Shown: piece by piece, positions 17,879-28,212 of the stretch
Position numbering within the stretch: the first letter of the stretch is position 1
Layout: every line of letters begins with the position of its first letter
From: Limnohabitans lacus
Lineage (GTDB): Bacteria > Pseudomonadota > Gammaproteobacteria > Burkholderiales > Burkholderiaceae_C
NCBI RefSeq assembly: GCF_030053395.1
Contig: NZ_JASGBH010000002.1
Coordinates: 282,625-346,624, forward strand
Length of the DNA: 64,000 nt
Direction: 5' to 3'
Program-made: the position numbers and the translations under genes
Notes under the pieces: generated by a model
The model's input: the letters and a program-made list of their open reading frames with translations, nothing else
What the model was told of the DNA's origin: nothing
The model's database searches: none

Positions 17879-19783
17879 ATGCCTTCCATGTCATGGCTGC
17901 GTTTGAACATCCGACGGCCTTTGAGCTTGCTGCTCGTCGGCGTGCTCTTTTTCGCTTACAGCACCAACGCCCAAGCCCCCTTGGATGTGCGCGTGGCGCT
18001 GGTCATCGGCAACGCCGCCTACAAGAACGTTCCCGCGCTGGCCAACGCCACCAACGACGCCAAGTCCATGTCCAGCGTCTTGCGCAAGCTGGGCTTCAAC
18101 GTGATCGAAGTGGTCGACGGCGACAAGGCCCAAATGGTCAAAGCCATCGCCCAGATGCAAACCCTCCTTCAGGGCAAGCAAGCCGTTGGCATGCTTTATT
18201 TCGCCGGCCACGGACTGCAACTCGATTGGCGCAATTACATGGTCCCGGTGGATGCCAAACTGAGCCAAGCCAGCGATATCGCCACCCAAACCGTGGACAT
18301 CGAAAACGTCATCGACACCATGAAACGCTCGGCCACGCGCATGAACATCATCGTGCTCGATGCATGTCGCGACAACCCCTTCTCGGGCAAAGCCAGCGGC
18401 AAAGGCTTGGCCCAACTGGATGCGCCACCGGGCACCTACTTGGCTTTTGCCACATCGCCTGGCAACGTTGCCGAAGATGGCGACGAAAGCGCCAGCAATG
18501 GCCTGTTCACCCACTACCTGCTCAAAGAACTTCAGCGGCCCGCACGCATCGAAGACCTGTTCAAGCGGGTGCGCCTGCAGGTCCGGCAAAAGAGCCAAGG
18601 CCGCCAAATCCCCTGGGACTCGAGCAGCCTGGAAGATGACTTTGCTTTCAACGACGGCGTCAAACACACCTTCAACCCAGAAGACCTGATCAAGGAAGCC
18701 CAACTGGCCAAAGAGGCGCAAGCCCAATTCCAACGCGCAGCGCAAGCGGCCGCTGAGCGGGAAAAGCAAATTGCCCAGCAAATCGCGCTGGAGCAACAAC
18801 AGCTGGCCGAGGCCCAGAAAATTCAGAACCAGAACGCACGCCTGAAGGCCGAATCAGAAGCCAAAGAGCGGGAAAAGCAACTGGCGCTGGCGGCAGCGCA
18901 AGAGCGCCAAAAAGCCCAGGCTGCTGCCCTGGCGCTGGAGCGTGCTCGGGCTGAAGAGGCCCAACGGATCAAAGACATCGAGCTGGCCAAAGCGCAGGCC
19001 GCCGAACAGACGCGACGCAACACGCTCTCGCGCGAAGAGGCCCAGGCACAGCAATTTGCGCAAGAAAAATCAGCTTGGGACAAGATCAAGGACACCCGCA
19101 ACAAAGCCGATGTTTACGCCTTCATTCTTCAGTTCCCCAACGGCATGCTCAGCGAACTGGCCAACACCCAACTGGAGTTGCTGGACAAAGCGCAGATCAA
19201 ACCGCAGGCCGACAAGCAAGGCCGCATTCAGGAGTTCGCACAGCGGCGGTACACCCAAGGTGAAACCTTTGAGTTCATTGGCAAGGACGGGTACACAGGG
19301 CTGCCCAAATGGAACCAATCATTCACGGTTTTGAGTGTGGACGATGAAGGCGCTGAAGTTCAAGGCACACGAACCGGCGGTGGCACCTGGAAACAGCGTG
19401 TGTCACACGCAGGTCTGCAGTCTGGTGACAACAGCGGCAAGTACGATCCGCCCATCACCTTCATGCCCGCCGGTATCGTTCAAGTGGGCTACAAATGGCG
19501 TGCACGAACCACTTTCACCAACGCACGAAACAATGCGCAAGAATGGCTGGAAGTTGCAGCCAAAGTCGTGGCACGCGAGACCATCGAGGTGCCTGCTGGA
19601 AAATTTGACACCTTCAAAATCGAAGTCGCCATGCAGTACCAATCAGGTCATCGCACCCAACTGACGATTTGGACCGACCCCGCCATCGGCGCAGGCATTC
19701 GCATCAAAAGTGAATCTCGCCCACCCCGAGGTTCTGCGGACATCACCATACGGGAGTTGACGTCCATCAAGCGGGGCAGCTGA
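17879..19783 (+). CDS. Secreted caspase-like (C14/metacaspase) protein with coiled coil
   Basis: 634 residues. A signal peptide covers about 1-33 (LLLVGVLFFAYSTNAQA). The caspase p20-like domain spans about 36-258, with VALVIGNAAYKN, the catalytic His111 in YFAGHG and Cys163 in VLDACRDNPF, so the dyad is intact. A long Ala/Gln/Glu/Lys coiled coil follows (about 260-395), then WDKIKD...FPNGMLSELA. A beta-rich C-terminal domain (about 440-634) has YKWRAR and KVVARETIEVPAG. Family enzymes cleave after Arg or Lys rather than Asp; the substrate is unknown. Its stop faces that of a homologue 12 bases away. Confidence 0.9.
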   Translation: MPSMSWLRLNIRRPLSLLLVGVLFFAYSTNAQAPLDVRVALVIGNAAYKNVPALANATNDAKSMSSVLRKLGFNVIEVVDGDKAQMVKAIAQMQTLLQGKQAVGMLYFAGHGLQLDWRNYMVPVDAKLSQASDIATQTVDIENVIDTMKRSATRMNIIVLDACRDNPFSGKASGKGLAQLDAPPGTYLAFATSPGNVAEDGDESASNGLFTHYLLKELQRPARIEDLFKRVRLQVRQKSQGRQIPWDSSSLEDDFAFNDGVKHTFNPEDLIKEAQLAKEAQAQFQRAAQAAAEREKQIAQQIALEQQQLAEAQKIQNQNARLKAESEAKEREKQLALAAAQERQKAQAAALALERARAEEAQRIKDIELAKAQAAEQTRRNTLSREEAQAQQFAQEKSAWDKIKDTRNKADVYAFILQFPNGMLSELANTQLELLDKAQIKPQADKQGRIQEFAQRRYTQGETFEFIGKDGYTGLPKWNQSFTVLSVDDEGAEVQGTRTGGGTWKQRVSHAGLQSGDNSGKYDPPITFMPAGIVQVGYKWRARTTFTNARNNAQEWLEVAAKVVARETIEVPAGKFDTFKIEVAMQYQSGHRTQLTIWTDPAIGAGIRIKSESRPPRGSADITIRELTSIKRGS

Positions 19784-19795
19784 CTTGGCCTGGGC

Positions 19796-21304
19796 TTACC
19801 CTCTTTGCCGAGCCACCATCTCGCGAACGCCTGAACGAACGCGCCCATTTTGATCCTGAAATTGGAAATGGGTTTTGATCGCCAAACCCCACTCCGGTTG
19901 GACCCACAGGCTGGCATGGAGCAAAGCGTCACCTTCGATTTGAAACTGTATCTCCACACGGTAGGCTAAGAACGTGCCTGCGGGCACGGTGACTTGCTCG
20001 CGAGCAACCACCTTGCCCGAGTAATCCATCCAGGCTTTCTGTCCCTTGGGGTTGGTTCGCAAAGAGCGGCCGCGCCAGCGTTTGCCCACCTGGTATTCAG
20101 CCCCGGGCACCAACACATACGGAGGATCGAAGGTATTTTGGCCATCGCTGATGACGGCACCAGCAATGGTCATTTGACCGGTTGGCCCTTGATCAAAAAC
20201 GTTGGTGTACTTGGCGGAGTCTGGGTTTACATCAAACACGGTGGACTTCACCGTGAAACTGGGCCTGTGTTCATACGAAATCTTCATGGTGTACACATCG
20301 CCATTTCTGAACCGGTCTTCCGCCGGGTTTTGAACAACCTCTCCCTCAAAGGCCTGACTGCGAATGTTTTTGCGGTCAATCCTCTCCAAGACACCTTGTG
20401 CCAGTTCGCTCAAACTGGATGCTGGGTAGGTTTGGATGAAATTGAAAATGTGCTCAGGGTTCTTGCCATCCTTGATGTTGTTCCAGACCTGGCGCTCCAT
20501 TTCAAACTGCTTTTTCTTTTCTTCCGATGTCAGGCTGGCCGGAGATGATGCGCCTGTCAGATACACATCTTCAAAAACACCGTTGGAGTAAGCAGGCACT
20601 TGCTGGCCCTGGCTGGCGCGCCTGACACCGAACTTGATGCGTTTGAAAATATCGTCGATCGGGGCAGCGGTGTTTTTCAGCTCCCGCAGCAAGTAAGCGG
20701 TGTAAAGGCCATGAGCGCCATCCGCTTGTCCGTCGATGGCCACGTTGCCCGCCTCTGTGGCATAACCCACCAAGGTTTTCGCAGGGGCATCCACAGGTGC
20801 AAAACCAAGTGAATTTTGCTGGGCCTTGAAAGGGTTATCACGGCACGCATCGAGCACAAACACATTGAGCCGTCCACCACGAGCGCTCATGCCGTCCACC
20901 CATTTTTTAACGCTGACACCTTGCTCTGCAATGTCTTTTTCCGACTGGATGTTGACATCCACGGGCAAGATGAAATTTTCAGCCTCCAGCTGTACGCCGT
21001 GTCCCGCGTAATAGATGAAGCTCAACCCTTGCGTGCCCTGAATGGCCGCTTGGTGTTCTTGCAGGGCTTGGGCAAGTTGGCTTCGGTTGGCATCCAAAAG
21101 CAAATTGACCTTGAAGCCAGAGGCCTCCAGCGCCTCTTTCATGGCTTTCGCATCGTTTGCGGGGTTTTTCAGTGGTGCGCTTTTGTACGATGCGTTGCCG
21201 ATCACGAGTGCCAAGCGAAGAAGCTCAGGCGCATTGGCCACTGCCGGCTGCCAACAGATCCACAGCCATCCAATGAGCCATTGAATTTTTCGCATTGCTG
21301 TCAT
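19796..21304 (-). CDS. Secreted caspase-like (C14/metacaspase) protein, short form
   Basis: 502 residues. Signal peptide at about 1-25 (WLIGWLWICWQPAVANA). The caspase-like domain spans about 28-250 with LALVIGNASYKS, catalytic His102 in YYAGHG and Cys154 in VLDACRDNPF. It lacks the coiled coil of its neighbour but keeps the same linker (WNNIKD, SLSELAQGVLERID). It also keeps the same C-terminal domain (FDPPYVLVPG, KRWRGR, KVVAREQVTVPAGTF). By eye the gene is somewhat less GC-rich than its neighbours. A second ATG at 21295 is an alternative start. Periplasmic or outer-envelope location is predicted; the function is unknown. Confidence 0.88.
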   Translation of the reverse strand: MTAMRKIQWLIGWLWICWQPAVANAPELLRLALVIGNASYKSAPLKNPANDAKAMKEALEASGFKVNLLLDANRSQLAQALQEHQAAIQGTQGLSFIYYAGHGVQLEAENFILPVDVNIQSEKDIAEQGVSVKKWVDGMSARGGRLNVFVLDACRDNPFKAQQNSLGFAPVDAPAKTLVGYATEAGNVAIDGQADGAHGLYTAYLLRELKNTAAPIDDIFKRIKFGVRRASQGQQVPAYSNGVFEDVYLTGASSPASLTSEEKKKQFEMERQVWNNIKDGKNPEHIFNFIQTYPASSLSELAQGVLERIDRKNIRSQAFEGEVVQNPAEDRFRNGDVYTMKISYEHRPSFTVKSTVFDVNPDSAKYTNVFDQGPTGQMTIAGAVISDGQNTFDPPYVLVPGAEYQVGKRWRGRSLRTNPKGQKAWMDYSGKVVAREQVTVPAGTFLAYRVEIQFQIEGDALLHASLWVQPEWGLAIKTHFQFQDQNGRVRSGVREMVARQRG

Positions 21305-21361
21305 AAGGCCCCCAGCCGAGATGGTTAAGCATCACATGTCATACCAACGGGAAAGTATTTT

Positions 21362-21850
21362 TCAGGCCTCGGCCACAAAACTCCCCGACTTGCCCCCATG
21401 CTTTTCCAGCAAAGTCACGCCGTTGATGGTCATGCCACGGTCCACGGCTTTGCACATGTCGTAAATGGTGAGCAAGGCCACTTGCACGGCGGTGAGGGCT
21501 TCCATTTCCACACCGGTCTGGCCTACCGTCTCGGCGGTGGCTTTGCAGACCACGGTCGATTCGGCGCTCAGCACTTCAAACTCGACCGCCACATGGGTCA
21601 AGCCGATGGGGTGGCACAGGGGAATCAGCTCGCTGGTTTTCTTGGCACCCATGATGCCGGCCAGCCGTGCGATGCCCAGCACATCGCCTTTTTTGGCGGT
21701 GCCCGATTCGATCAGCGCCAAAGTGGCGGGCAGCATGGTGATGCGGCCCGTGGCCACGGCGATGCGCTTGGTGGAAGATTTGCCGCCAACGTCCACCATG
21801 TGGGCTTGGCCTTGGGCGTCGAAATGGGTCAAAACATCAGAGGTCGTCAT
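21362..21850 (-). CDS. moaC: Cyclic pyranopterin monophosphate synthase
   Basis: 162 residues. MoaC acts with MoaA to convert GTP-derived intermediate to cyclic pyranopterin monophosphate in molybdenum cofactor synthesis. Signatures: [52 protein letters not shown] and [10 protein letters not shown], which holds the active-site region. The start is the ATG at 21848-21850; an upstream TTG would add two residues. No other moa gene is adjacent. Confidence 0.97.
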   Translation of the reverse strand: MTTSDVLTHFDAQGQAHMVDVGGKSSTKRIAVATGRITMLPATLALIESGTAKKGDVLGIARLAGIMGAKKTSELIPLCHPIGLTHVAVEFEVLSAESTVVCKATAETVGQTGVEMEALTAVQVALLTIYDMCKAVDRGMTINGVTLLEKHGGKSGSFVAEA

Positions 21851-21930
21851 GGGCAAGGCGGTCCGAATGGTTTACAAAAAATTCACGGGAATAGGTCATC
21901 ATACGGCCATTGAATGGGACACTCAGCGCC

Positions 21931-23460
21931 GTGAAAAACAAATTCCGCCACACCCGACTGATCCTGAGCTTGCTGGCCGCCAGCCTGTGTTTTCAGGCTG
22001 CCTGGCCGCAAAACTCGGTGTTGCCCTCCTTGGGTGACGGCGACGGGATTTCTCTGGCGGCCGAGCGCAAGTTGGGCGACCGCATCGCCCGCGAGTTGTA
22101 CCGTGACCCGGACTATTTGGAAGACCCGGTGCTGGACGAGTACATCCAGCGCTTGTGGGCGCCCTTGGTCAAATCGGCCGCCGCTCGGGGCGAGCTTTCA
22201 CCCGAACTGCAAGAGCGCTTTGCCTGGCGCATCTTGCTCGGGCGCGACCGCAGCGTGAACGCCTTTGCTTTGCCCGGCGGCTATCTGGGCGTGCATTTGG
22301 GCTTGATTGCGGTGGTCACCACCCACGACGAGCTGGCCTCGGTGCTGGCCCATGAACTCAGCCACGTGACCCAGCGCCACATTGCCCGGTCCATGGGCGA
22401 GCAGGGCAAGATGACGCCGTGGGTCATCGGCTCTCTGATCTTGGGCATTTTGGCGGCCAGCAAGAGCGCGCAAGGCGCCCAAGCCTTGGTGGTGGGCGGG
22501 CAAGCGGCGGCGATTCAGTCGCAGCTGAGCTACTCGCGCGACATGGAGCGCGAAGCCGACCGCGTCGGCTATGGCGTCATGAGCGAGGCGGGTTACGACC
22601 CGCAAGGCTTTGTGGGCATGTTTGGCAAGCTCCAGCAGGCCGCCGGTTTGAATGACAACGGCGCTTATCCGTACCTGCGCAGCCACCCCCTGACCACCGA
22701 GCGCATCGCCGACATGCAGGCGCGTTTGCAATTGAATGCCGTACCGGCTCAAGCCGTGATCGATGTGGAACAAGCCATGTTGTCCGCGAGGGCCCGGGTC
22801 TTGTCTCAAGGCAATGTGGACGCGTGGCGGGCCAGCACCAACACCAGCCGCGTCAACTTGCCCAACGCCACGGCCGCGACGCATGCGGGCGTCTGGTACG
22901 GTGCAACGCTGGCCCATATGCAGCTGAAAGACTTTGCTGCCGCTGAGCGCAGCCTGCAAAACCTGGAGCGCACCGTCAGTGGCCAAGCTGCCCCCGCACG
23001 TTTGGCCAAGTTATTGCGTGCCGAATGGGCGGCCGCACAAGGGCGTTGGGATGCGGTGCCGGCCTTGCTGGCCCGTCAGAACCCAAGCACCAAACTGGAA
23101 CGGCCGGAGCTGATTGCCACCGCACAAGCGGTGCTGCATTTGCCACCGTCAGCCACACGCACCGAGGTGCTGCGGCAATTGCGTGAACAGGTTTTGGCCG
23201 CACCGCTGGATGCACAGGCCTGGAACACCTTGGCCAATGTGTTGGCCGTTGAGGGCCAGGCCTTGCCCTCACTGCGTGCCGAAGGCGAAGCGCAAATGGC
23301 CCGCATGGATTGGCAAGGAGCGATTGACCGCTTCCGCGCGGCCCAAGACTGGGCCAAAAAGCACCAGCTTCAAGCAGGCGACCACATCGAAGCGTCGATC
23401 GTGGACACCCGCTTGCGCCAGGCCCAAGCCTTGGTGCGCGAAATGCAAGCCGAGCGCTGA
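21931..23460 (+). CDS. M48-family periplasmic metalloprotease (BepA/YfgC-like)
   Basis: About 509 residues. Signal peptide at 1-27 (LILSLLAASLCFQAAWPQ). The zinc protease domain has HELSH at 141-145, with the third ligand expected in DMEREADRVG. The C-terminal half (about 270-500) is helical and TPR-like, typical of BepA, which maintains outer-membrane protein assembly such as LptD and BamA clients. The start is taken as GTG at 21931, which gives a clean signal peptide; TTG at 21910 would add seven residues. Its promoter lies in the 80-base gap shared with divergent moaC. Confidence 0.92.
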   Translation: MKNKFRHTRLILSLLAASLCFQAAWPQNSVLPSLGDGDGISLAAERKLGDRIARELYRDPDYLEDPVLDEYIQRLWAPLVKSAAARGELSPELQERFAWRILLGRDRSVNAFALPGGYLGVHLGLIAVVTTHDELASVLAHELSHVTQRHIARSMGEQGKMTPWVIGSLILGILAASKSAQGAQALVVGGQAAAIQSQLSYSRDMEREADRVGYGVMSEAGYDPQGFVGMFGKLQQAAGLNDNGAYPYLRSHPLTTERIADMQARLQLNAVPAQAVIDVEQAMLSARARVLSQGNVDAWRASTNTSRVNLPNATAATHAGVWYGATLAHMQLKDFAAAERSLQNLERTVSGQAAPARLAKLLRAEWAAAQGRWDAVPALLARQNPSTKLERPELIATAQAVLHLPPSATRTEVLRQLREQVLAAPLDAQAWNTLANVLAVEGQALPSLRAEGEAQMARMDWQGAIDRFRAAQDWAKKHQLQAGDHIEASIVDTRLRQAQALVREMQAER

Positions 23461-23467
23461 AGGCCCT

Positions 23468-24157
23468 TCAAACGTTGGCTTGCGGAGCGGATTTTTTGGA
23501 AACCCACCAGCCTGCGCCCAGCACCAGCACGACAGAGACCAGGTAAGTGGTCCAACGCCACACGGCCTGAGAAGGCGCATCGAACACGCTGTCCAGCAAG
23601 GGCTCGCCCACAATCATCTTGGCTGCGGTGAAGGCCAAAACAGCCGCACCCAGTTGAATGATCACGGGGAAGCGCTCGACCAATTTGAGCACCACCGAGC
23701 TGCCAAACACCACGATCGGCACGCTGATGAGCAGGCCCAAAATCACCAAGTCCCACGAGCCATGTGCAGCACCGGCCACACCCAACACGTTGTCCACCCC
23801 CATCAGGGCGTCGGCCACGATGATGGTTTTCATGGCGCCCCAGAAGGTGGTGGCCGCAGGTCCATGGTCATCACCCTCACCAGTGTCGGCGATCAGTTTG
23901 TAGGCGATCCACAGCAGGCCCAAACCGCCCACCAGCATCAAGCCAGGGATCTGCAGCAACCAGACCACGCACAAAGTCATGACCGAGCGCACGGCGATCG
24001 CGCCCACCGTGCCCCACATGATCGCTTTCTTTTGCAAGTCAGCGGGCAAATTGCGCGCAGCCAGCGCGATCACGATGGCGTTGTCGCCCGCCAAAACCAG
24101 GTCAATCAAAATGATGGCCAGCAAAGCCGACCACCAAGGTGCCGATAAAAATTCCAT
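23468..24157 (-). CDS. TerC-family membrane protein under Mn2+ riboswitch control
   Basis: 229 residues with about seven membrane helices. TerC acidic motifs are clear: IILIDLVLAGDNAIVIAL and IIVADALMGVDNVLGVAG. It is related to E. coli Alx and YkoY, implicated in manganese efflux. The ATG at 24155-24157 is chosen because the longer in-frame reading (to 24346) translates a riboswitch; GGAAAG lies upstream, and an ATG 15 bases earlier is an alternative. It is convergent with the M48 gene, seven bases apart. Confidence 0.92.
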   Translation of the reverse strand: MEFLSAPWWSALLAIILIDLVLAGDNAIVIALAARNLPADLQKKAIMWGTVGAIAVRSVMTLCVVWLLQIPGLMLVGGLGLLWIAYKLIADTGEGDDHGPAATTFWGAMKTIIVADALMGVDNVLGVAGAAHGSWDLVILGLLISVPIVVFGSSVVLKLVERFPVIIQLGAAVLAFTAAKMIVGEPLLDSVFDAPSQAVWRWTTYLVSVVLVLGAGWWVSKKSAPQANV

Positions 24158-24253
24158 GACAAGACTTTCCATTTCAGATTTGAAGCTGTACCGGGCATCA
24201 TGAATGTGCGGGCGCTGGACGCCGCAAGCCTCGATGCACCTGTGCAGATGATC

Positions 24254-24375
24254 GAAGGTCTTGCTCGACGCCAAGGTCTGGCGCCTGATGAACCGGAAGC
24301 CAAAGCTTCGTGATGACGGCTCATCATGGGTCACATGGCATTGCACCGCATGACGCGAGGGAGCTACTCCCCTTC
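24254..24375 (-). ncRNA. yybP-ykoY (Mn2+-sensing) riboswitch
   Basis: In the untranslated leader of the TerC gene, read on the minus strand. The element begins GAAGGGGAGTAGC and ends GCAAGACCTTC, both diagnostic of the yybP-ykoY family (the metal-binding loops). The outer GAAGG/CCTTC bases pair as P1. Between them lie the internal GTCATCACG and TTCCGG segments and stem-forming sequence. About 97 bases separate it from the start codon, enough for an expression platform. The remainder of this 362-base gene-free stretch (24376-24519) should hold the promoters of this gene and of the divergent gene at 24520; no specific promoter was identified. Confidence 0.88.
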
Positions 24376-24519
24376 AGATGCGTATTACACATGAGATCGG
24401 CTTTTCCCTCCAAAACCGAAGGAAATTATCAGCCTGGCCAGCCTCGAAAAAAGCGCGACCGAAGATCATCTTCTGAGCCTGCCCAGCGGCTATGATTCCC
24501 GACTCACACTGCAATCCAC

Positions 24520-24975
24520 ATGGCCGGCATCCACATCACCGACATCGAAGCTGCCATCAACCACTGGCGGCTCAAGAACCCCTCTCCAGACGGGGTGGCT
24601 TTGCCGCGCGAGCTGCGGGCGCTGGCCGATGTGTATGGCCAGATGGTGTATTTCAAAAAGGACTACGCCGACGAGTTCAGCCTGCCTTTGGCCGCGGCCG
24701 AGGCTTGGCAGGACTGGTACGCCAGCACACCGGACACACCTTGCATCGCCATTTGCTCCACCAGCCAAGGCGATGACACCTGCAAAGGCTGCGGCCGCAG
24801 CTTTGAAGAAGTGCAGCTGTGGACCGAGATGACGCCTGGGGAAAAGCGGTTCGTCTGGCACCGCATCACCATGGAAGGCACGTCCTGGCGCTTCAACAAA
24901 TACGCCGAGCGCGCCGCCGAAGACCGTCACCTGGCCAAGGCCGCCGCTGAAGCCCAAACGAAACTGGATTTGTAG
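24520..24975 (+). CDS. DUF3717-DUF1289 two-domain protein
   Basis: 151 residues. The N-terminal DUF3717-like region has ITDIEAAINHWRLKNPS and RELRALADVYGQMVY. The C-terminal DUF1289-like part has the cysteine pattern TPCIAICSTSQGDDTCKGC and FEEVQLWTEMTPGEKRFVW, suggesting a small metal or iron-sulfur site of four cysteines. The molecular function of both families is not established. It is divergent from the riboswitch-controlled TerC gene. Confidence 0.88.
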   Translation: MAGIHITDIEAAINHWRLKNPSPDGVALPRELRALADVYGQMVYFKKDYADEFSLPLAAAEAWQDWYASTPDTPCIAICSTSQGDDTCKGCGRSFEEVQLWTEMTPGEKRFVWHRITMEGTSWRFNKYAERAAEDRHLAKAAAEAQTKLDL

Positions 24976-24988
24976 GTCGTCGATTGAG

Positions 24989-25012
24989 CGTGCCGACGCG
25001 GCGGCACGTTTT
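24989..25012 (+). terminator. Probable terminator after the DUF3717/DUF1289 gene
   Basis: A 7-base-pair GC-rich stem (CGTGCCG at 24989-24995, CGGCACG at 25002-25008) with a 6-base loop is followed by four T residues, 14 bases after the stop codon. The short T-run makes it moderate in predicted strength. Confidence 0.6.
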
Positions 25013-25016
25013 GCCA

Positions 25017-25036
25017 GTCGGCGCTGAAGCGCCGAC
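25017..25036. repeat. Perfect 9-base-pair inverted repeat
   Basis: GTCGGCGCT and AGCGCCGAC separated by two bases, in the gap between convergent genes. No T-run follows on either strand, so it is listed as a dyad rather than a terminator. It may add to transcript termination or stability for the minus-strand yaeQ message. Confidence 0.5.
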
Positions 25037-25060
25037 GGCCATTGCGCAAGCCGGCCCGGC

Positions 25061-25621
25061 TTATTTCCAGCGGCTCAGCTCGATGTGCACGCTGCCCAGG
25101 TCGCTGCTGAAAGTGACTTCACCTTCTTGCACCGTGGCTTGCAGCTGCATGCTGCGCTCGGCCAGTTTGGCCAGCTCTTGTGAGCGCTCGGTTGGCACGC
25201 GCCAGACCTGCAGCTTGTCCAAGCGGGTGAGCTTGGTCTCGATGCCCTTCCACCACACCTCGGCCGCGTGGTTGAAGCAGTACAGCAGCACTTCGTCCGA
25301 CTTTTGGCAGGCCTTCATGATGGGCTTGTCTTCCGGCTGGCCGACTTCGATCCACATGCGGGTCTGGCCGGTGAAGTCGCGCAGGCTGACATCGGGATCG
25401 TCCGGATCGGACAAGCCTGCGCCAAAAGCCAGCTTGCCGTCGCCGTTGCACACCGCTTGCAACTTGTAGGCGTTGATGGCCAGCGCCAGCAGGCGGATCA
25501 TCATGCGCTCGTCGGTCTCGCTGGGGTGGCGGGCCAAGGTGAGCTGATGGTCTTCGTAATAGCTGTGATCGATGTCAGCGATCGACAGGTTGGCTTTGTA
25601 GATGGTGGATTTGAGGGCCAT
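25061..25621 (-). CDS. yaeQ: YaeQ family protein
   Basis: 186 residues, the normal family length. Recognised by MALKSTIYKANLSIADIDHSYY, LTLARHPSETDERMMIRLLA, the PD-(D/E)XK-like stretch around GQTRMWIEVGQPE, and VWWKGIETKLTRL. YaeQ proteins have a restriction-endonuclease-like fold; the physiological role is unclear, although the E. coli member was linked to RfaH suppression. It follows purB by nine bases on the same strand and is probably co-transcribed. Confidence 0.93.
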   Translation of the reverse strand: MALKSTIYKANLSIADIDHSYYEDHQLTLARHPSETDERMMIRLLALAINAYKLQAVCNGDGKLAFGAGLSDPDDPDVSLRDFTGQTRMWIEVGQPEDKPIMKACQKSDEVLLYCFNHAAEVWWKGIETKLTRLDKLQVWRVPTERSQELAKLAERSMQLQATVQEGEVTFSSDLGSVHIELSRWK

Positions 25622-25630
25622 GAAAACCGA

Positions 25631-27124
<1,494 letters not shown>

Positions 27125-27151
27125 TCACATCTTCACAAGACTTCTGGACTC

Positions 27152-27766
27152 ATGAAACTCATCGGCGCCGTCACCAGCCCCTACGTTCGCAAAGTGCGCA
27201 TTGTCATGGCCGAAAAGAAACTGGACTACCAGTTCATCAGTGAAGACGTCTGGTCTGCCCAGACCCGCATTCAGGAATCCAACCCCTTGGGCAAAGTGCC
27301 CTGCCTGGTCATGGAAGGCGGCGAAGCCGTGTTCGACTCCCGCGTGATCGTGGAGTACCTGGACACCCTCTCACCCGTAGGCAAACTCATTCCAAGTGGT
27401 GGGCGCGAACGCGCCGAAGTCAAAACCTGGGAAGCCTTGGCCGATGGTTTGCTGGATGCTTCCATCTTGGCCCGTCTGGAGGCGGTTTGGGCCGGGCGCA
27501 CGGACGGCCAGCGCAGCCAAGCATGGATCGATCGCCAAATGGACAAGGTTCAACAATCTTTGCAAGCCATGAGTGGCGGCCTGGCCGACAAGCCTTTTTG
27601 CTCAGGCATCCACCTGAGCTTGTCGGACATCGCCGTGGGCTGCGCGGTGGGCTATCTGGATTTCCGCTTCCCGCAGATCGACTGGCGCACGCCTTACCCC
27701 AACCTGCACAAGCTCTACGACAAGCTCTCGCAGCGTCAAAGCTTCATCGACAGCCTGCCGGCTTGA
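27152..27766 (+). CDS. Glutathione S-transferase, YibF-like
   Basis: 204 residues. The N-terminal thioredoxin fold begins MKLIGAVTSPYVRKVRIVM with the active-site-type Ser9, then NPLGKVPCLVMEGG with the cis-proline. The C-terminal helical domain has WEALADGLLDASILAR and the late CAVGYLDFRFP. The pattern closely follows E. coli YibF, a GST of unknown substrate. It is convergent with the NTF2-like gene, nine bases apart. Confidence 0.9.
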   Translation: MKLIGAVTSPYVRKVRIVMAEKKLDYQFISEDVWSAQTRIQESNPLGKVPCLVMEGGEAVFDSRVIVEYLDTLSPVGKLIPSGGRERAEVKTWEALADGLLDASILARLEAVWAGRTDGQRSQAWIDRQMDKVQQSLQAMSGGLADKPFCSGIHLSLSDIAVGCAVGYLDFRFPQIDWRTPYPNLHKLYDKLSQRQSFIDSLPA

Positions 27767-27775
27767 GGTCTAGCT

Positions 27776-28210
27776 TCAAGTGTTGGCGCGTTTCTTGAGC
27801 CAACGCATCACGCCGCCCACCACCGGCAGCTTTTCATAGAGCTCTTCTGCCGCATCCCAATAGTCGCGGTGCAAGGTCACCATCCCTTGTTCGTTGAACA
27901 CGATGTGGCTGCCGCCGCGCACGACTTGCAGGGTTTGCGTGTCAAAGCGTTTGAAGCGAAAGCGGAACTCCCAGGTCAAAAAGGCCTGCGCTCCATCGAC
28001 CAACTGGCCAGTGATGACGAAATGCGGTCCATCGAGGGCCACATACATGTGGCGAAAAATCCGCTCGATTTCGGCCAGGCCCTGCACCTCGTTGAAGGGG
28101 TCTTTGAATCGGGCTTGGCCGTCATACAGATCGGGTAATTGCGCCACGCTGTCCGGCGTGAGCTTTTCAAAATACTCGGCCAAACGGGCCGTGGCCAATC
28201 GCGTGTCCAT
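27776..28210 (-). CDS. NTF2/SnoaL-like protein
   Basis: 144 residues. A cone-shaped NTF2-like fold is suggested by LYDGQARFKDPFNEVQGLAEIERIF at the front and repeated beta strands (HFVITGQLV, AFLTWEFRFRFKRF), ending HRDYWDAAEELYEKLP. Families of this fold act as small hydrolases, isomerases or binding proteins. It is the last gene of the long minus-strand lipid operon, two bases after the SDR gene. An upstream extension to 28285 overlaps that gene and is rejected. The substrate is unknown. Confidence 0.85.
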   Translation of the reverse strand: MDTRLATARLAEYFEKLTPDSVAQLPDLYDGQARFKDPFNEVQGLAEIERIFRHMYVALDGPHFVITGQLVDGAQAFLTWEFRFRFKRFDTQTLQVVRGGSHIVFNEQGMVTLHRDYWDAAEELYEKLPVVGGVMRWLKKRANT

Positions 28211-28212
28211 GT

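Noticed and set aside
24158..24346. 63-residue N-terminal extension of the second TerC protein
   Set aside because: The sequence is explained by the yybP-ykoY riboswitch and leader; family proteins start at the helix-1 methionine.
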